A stretch of 17,102 nucleotides of DNA from Pirellulales bacterium (GTDB taxonomy: Bacteria; Planctomycetota; Planctomycetia; Pirellulales; Thermoguttaceae). The notes under the pieces were generated by a model. The model was not told the DNA's origin. It saw only the letters and a program-made list of their open reading frames with translations, and made no database searches. Where the stretch lies: positions 1 through 17,102 of the forward strand of contig DAOWNK010000030.1 of NCBI GenBank assembly GCA_030642635.1. Direction: 5' to 3'. Below are positions 15,159 through 17,102 of this stretch, piece after piece (positions within the stretch are counted from its first letter, which is position 1; every line of letters begins with the position of its first letter). A program made the translations under genes and the position numbers.

Positions 15159-15782
15159 TCACGGCAATTCTTTAATCATGATGTCCTTAAACCATATCTT
15201 CATCTTGGGACCTCGGTGCAGTTGCAGGGCGATAATTCCTTCTTTGGCGCCTTCGTCGCTTTGTTCAGTGTAATTGACAGTAGTGTAACCGTTGAGGATT
15301 TGTTTGATCCGTGGCCCGTCGCAGATAATCACGTACTCATTCCAGCCGTCCTTTTTCATGTGTTTTGCGACTTCCTCGGGGTCGGACCCGGCCAGCTTGC
15401 CGCGGAGCCGCTCTTCGTAAAGCACACCCATGTGCTCGGGTTTGTCGGCAATGTCGGCCTGGTAGCCGGCCACCACGTAATCGGGGCGCTGTTGGCTGCG
15501 GATCTGCACGCCGGAGTTAAAATTCCGCAACTTGAACTTGACCTTGAGGACGAAGTTCTTGTACGTTTTCTTGGTGGAGAGGAACGTGTTATGTTTGAGC
15601 GTCTTGTTATCGGTTGAGCCGACAATGTCGCCGTTTTCGACGCTCCAGCAATCGGAATCCCCGTGCCAGCCGTCGAGCGTTTTGCCGTCGAACAGCGGCC
15701 GAAAACCTTCCTCGGCCACGGCGGCGCCAGCCAACGCGGTGAACAGTACAGTTGAACACAAAATTGTTGCGAAGTCACGCAT
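15159..15782 (-). CDS. Secreted DUF1080 protein (3-keto-disaccharide hydrolase family)
   Basis: A 207-residue single-domain protein. GGAGG at 15791-15795 fits the start, and residues 1-23 form a Sec signal ending AAVA. The domain hallmark FRPLFDGKTLDGW (27-39) is followed by WSVENGDIVG (46-55), FVLKVKFKLRNFNSGVQIRS (77-96), GYQADI (106-111), DGWNEYVII (145-153), ILNG (162-165) and a closing strand near IIALQLHRGPKMKIWFKDI (183-201), all typical of the concanavalin-like DUF1080 fold. Family members act on glycosides already oxidised to the 3-keto form, cleaving the glycosidic bond. It lies between the hydroxypyruvate-isomerase-like gene (76-base gap) and oxidoreductase C (76-base gap), which supports a combined oxidise-then-cleave step. 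Length is typical. Exact substrate unknown. Confidence 0.94.
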   Translation of the reverse strand: MRDFATILCSTVLFTALAGAAVAEEGFRPLFDGKTLDGWHGDSDCWSVENGDIVGSTDNKTLKHNTFLSTKKTYKNFVLKVKFKLRNFNSGVQIRSQQRPDYVVAGYQADIADKPEHMGVLYEERLRGKLAGSDPEEVAKHMKKDGWNEYVIICDGPRIKQILNGYTTVNYTEQSDEGAKEGIIALQLHRGPKMKIWFKDIMIKELP

Positions 15783-15858
15783 GGTTTAGACCTCCAAGGT
15801 TACGTGGAACTTGACTCACATAAGGAGCCTGGACAATACGACAAATCTCTATTCTCTA

Positions 15859-16785
15859 TTACACGTCGCACAGAACGACGGCTTCTTTAAGACCCTCCAA
15901 AGGATCACGGGTCGGAATGAACTCCTGGGCAACATAGCCTTTGAAGCCGGTTTTGACGATTTCCTCCATGATAGGCTTGTAGTTGATCTCCTGCTTGTCA
16001 TCGAGTTCACAACGGCCCGGGTTGCCGGCGGTGTGGTAGTGGCCAATGTAGTCCTTGTACTGCTGGATGCGGGTGATGATATCGCCATCCATGACCTGCG
16101 CATGGTAGATGTCAAACAGCAGCTTCATTCTGGGCGAGCCAACCTGTTTGACAATCTCCATACAGTAGTCGATGTGGTCGCCCTGGTATCCGGGGTGGCC
16201 TTTCATCTCAGCGCCCACGCGAGTGTTGAGATTTTCCAGGCAAAGGTTAACCTTCTTTTTCTCGGCGTAGCCAATGATCTTCTTGTAACCGCTGACGCAG
16301 TTCTTGACGCCGACGTCGTCCGGGATGTCCTCGCGGAAGCCCGTCAGAGCGATAACATTGGGAAAACCATACTCGGCGCAGGCGTCGATGGCGTCGCGAG
16401 TCTTCTTCAGACACATGGGCTGGTATTTTGGGTTGTTCATTCCCTTCTCAAGCCCATGGCTTTTGGCAAGGGCGCAGACAAGACCGTACTTCTTGAGAAT
16501 AGGCCAATGCTCGGGATCAACCTGTTCGACGCTCTTCAAGCCGAGCTGCCTGGCGATCTGGCAGATCCTCTCAACATCCCAGTACTTCTCGAAACACCAG
16601 AGATTAACGGACTGGTTGATGCGACCTTTGATGACGATCCCTTCCGCACGTTCGCTCGCAACGGTGCAAGGGGAAACGGCCAAGGCCGCAGTACCGGCAA
16701 CGCTCATGCCGACGGCACGTCGAAGCATGCTGCGGCGGCTGATGTGGTCATCTCGGCCACTGTTCGATCGATTCTTTTCGCTCAT
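15859..16785 (-). CDS. Tat-exported hydroxypyruvate-isomerase-like TIM-barrel protein
   Basis: A 308-residue protein close to hydroxypyruvate isomerase (Hyi-like) within the xylose-isomerase-like TIM barrels. GAGGAA at 16792-16797 supports the start. The twin-arginine motif ISRRSMLRRA (15-24) comes after an unusually long 15-residue N-region, with a hydrophobic stretch to about 43. Family residues visible are Glu184 (LCLENLN), Asp225 and His228 (LLFDIYHAQVMDGD), the IGHYHTAGNPGRCE segment (247-260) with Arg258, EINY (266-269), and Glu288 (AQEFIPTRDP). The two glutamates and the His/Arg set match the usual Hyi active site. True hydroxypyruvate isomerase is cytoplasmic, so an exported copy in a DUF1080 and Gfo/Idh/MocA operon more likely isomerises a sugar-derived keto product. 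It is the first gene of the minus-strand cluster. Confidence 0.9.
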   Translation of the reverse strand: MSEKNRSNSGRDDHISRRSMLRRAVGMSVAGTAALAVSPCTVASERAEGIVIKGRINQSVNLWCFEKYWDVERICQIARQLGLKSVEQVDPEHWPILKKYGLVCALAKSHGLEKGMNNPKYQPMCLKKTRDAIDACAEYGFPNVIALTGFREDIPDDVGVKNCVSGYKKIIGYAEKKKVNLCLENLNTRVGAEMKGHPGYQGDHIDYCMEIVKQVGSPRMKLLFDIYHAQVMDGDIITRIQQYKDYIGHYHTAGNPGRCELDDKQEINYKPIMEEIVKTGFKGYVAQEFIPTRDPLEGLKEAVVLCDV

Positions 16786-16878
16786 TTCAGGTTCCTCTCT
16801 TTTTGATGGAGTAAGGTTTCTTCAAAGCACACAAGAGCATCCTGCATACATTGCAAAATTTGCTGTTAGTTGCCCTTC

Positions 16879-16884
16879 ATTATA
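16879..16884 (-). promoter_or_regulatory. Possible -10 box for the minus-strand cluster
   Basis: The minus strand reads TATAAT here, a perfect consensus -10, about 94 bases upstream of the Hyi-like start. At 17-base spacing the -35 position reads GGCAGC, a poor match; a TTGAAC lies only 11 bases upstream. Promoter activity is therefore uncertain. Confidence 0.3.
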
Positions 16885-16904
16885 GTCAGTCGACAGTTCA
16901 AGCT

Positions 16905-16962
16905 GCCGTACCGGCAACTGCTAAACGTGAAAACCCACAAGTCTAGCGGCCGCCGGTACGGC
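16905..16962. repeat. Inverted repeat GCCGTACCGGC / GCCGGTACGGC
   Basis: The 11-base arms at 16905-16915 and 16952-16962 are exact reverse complements across 36 bases, and each arm can also fold on itself (GCCG/CGGC, GCCG/CGGC). It lies just upstream, in minus-strand terms, of the putative -10 box. It could be an operator or another dispersed palindrome. Confidence 0.4.
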
Positions 16963-17000
16963 GACCTTCGCCTGCCGCATCATACGGCTCTTCCGTTTTT

Positions 17001-17021
17001 AAGTGCGAAGTCCGCACTTTT
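17001..17021 (+). terminator. Weak hairpin with short T tail
   Basis: AAGTGCG (17001-17007) pairs with CGCACTT (17013-17019) around AAGTC, and the T run continues to 17021. No plus-strand gene precedes it in the window, so a terminator role is doubtful; it may be another small repeat. Confidence 0.25.
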
Positions 17022-17102
17022 CGAGGGGTTGAGCTTTAGGGTTCAGAGGCCTTGATCCTCAACAACGAATGCTTGCTAACAGCTAGCATAAACTTACAAA
17101 TA

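Larger units (their letters stand above)
16786..17102. other. Gene-free leader and right edge with small palindromes
   Basis: No credible gene was found in these 317 bases. They hold the ribosome binding site of the Hyi-like gene, a possible minus-strand -10 box (16879-16884), an 11-base inverted repeat (16905-16915 with 16952-16962), a 7-pair hairpin (17001-17019), GTTGAG/CTCAAC arms near 17027-17056, and TGCTA/TAGCA (17072-17086). The first gene of the minus-strand cluster is read away from this region, so its promoter should lie here. Confidence 0.6.

Noticed and set aside
15811..16806. A 331-residue plus-strand open frame opposite the Hyi-like gene
   Set aside because: Antisense shadow; the minus-strand product has a Tat signal and a full active-site set.

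Overview
The window looks like a piece of a planctomycete chromosome, with other members of the PVC group (Verrucomicrobiota, Kiritimatiellota) as the alternative. This rests on gene content: Tat-exported Gfo/Idh/MocA oxidoreductases, exported xylose-isomerase-like TIM barrels, a DUF1080 protein, a ThuA-like protein, a sulfatase, and strong AAGGAG ribosome binding sites. No rRNA, tRNA, CRISPR array, transposase or phage gene is visible.

Layout. Positions 1-6106 are a plus-strand cluster: the 3' end of a GH16-like gene (possibly broken), Gfo/Idh/MocA oxidoreductase A (219-1568), an exported TIM-barrel isomerase-like protein (1615-2529), an exported DJ-1/PfpI protein (2607-3284), a sulfatase (3281-4684) and Gfo/Idh/MocA oxidoreductase B (4697-6106), a close paralogue of A. 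The cluster ends in a REPIN-like double hairpin (6112-6176) and a strong intrinsic terminator (6182-6210). Positions 6234-16785 are a convergent minus-strand cluster. In transcription order it holds a hydroxypyruvate-isomerase-like protein, a DUF1080 protein, Gfo/Idh/MocA oxidoreductase C, a large PHP-like protein, a TIM-barrel protein, a 950-residue glycosidase-like protein of unrecognised family, and a ThuA-like protein. The last 317 bases hold no gene, only a possible promoter and small palindromes.

How the genes may work together. All twelve complete genes begin with an export signal: seven twin-arginine (Tat) and five Sec. There is no transporter or regulator. The families match those linked to oxidoreductive glycan breakdown. 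In that chemistry a Gfo/Idh/MocA enzyme oxidises a sugar hydroxyl to a ketone, a DUF1080 (3-keto-disaccharide hydrolase) protein breaks the glycosidic bond of the keto-sugar, and isomerase-like TIM barrels process the products. The sulfatase, the glycosidase-like protein and the GH16 remnant suggest a sulfated polysaccharide as substrate. My inference is that this locus is a periplasmic oxidoreductive degradation system with two convergent arms. No substrate can be read from the sequence.

The least explained parts are the 950-residue protein, the degenerate PHP-like protein, the expanded glycine-rich loop shared by oxidoreductases A and B, and the palindromic repeats at 6112-6176 and 10028-10287.
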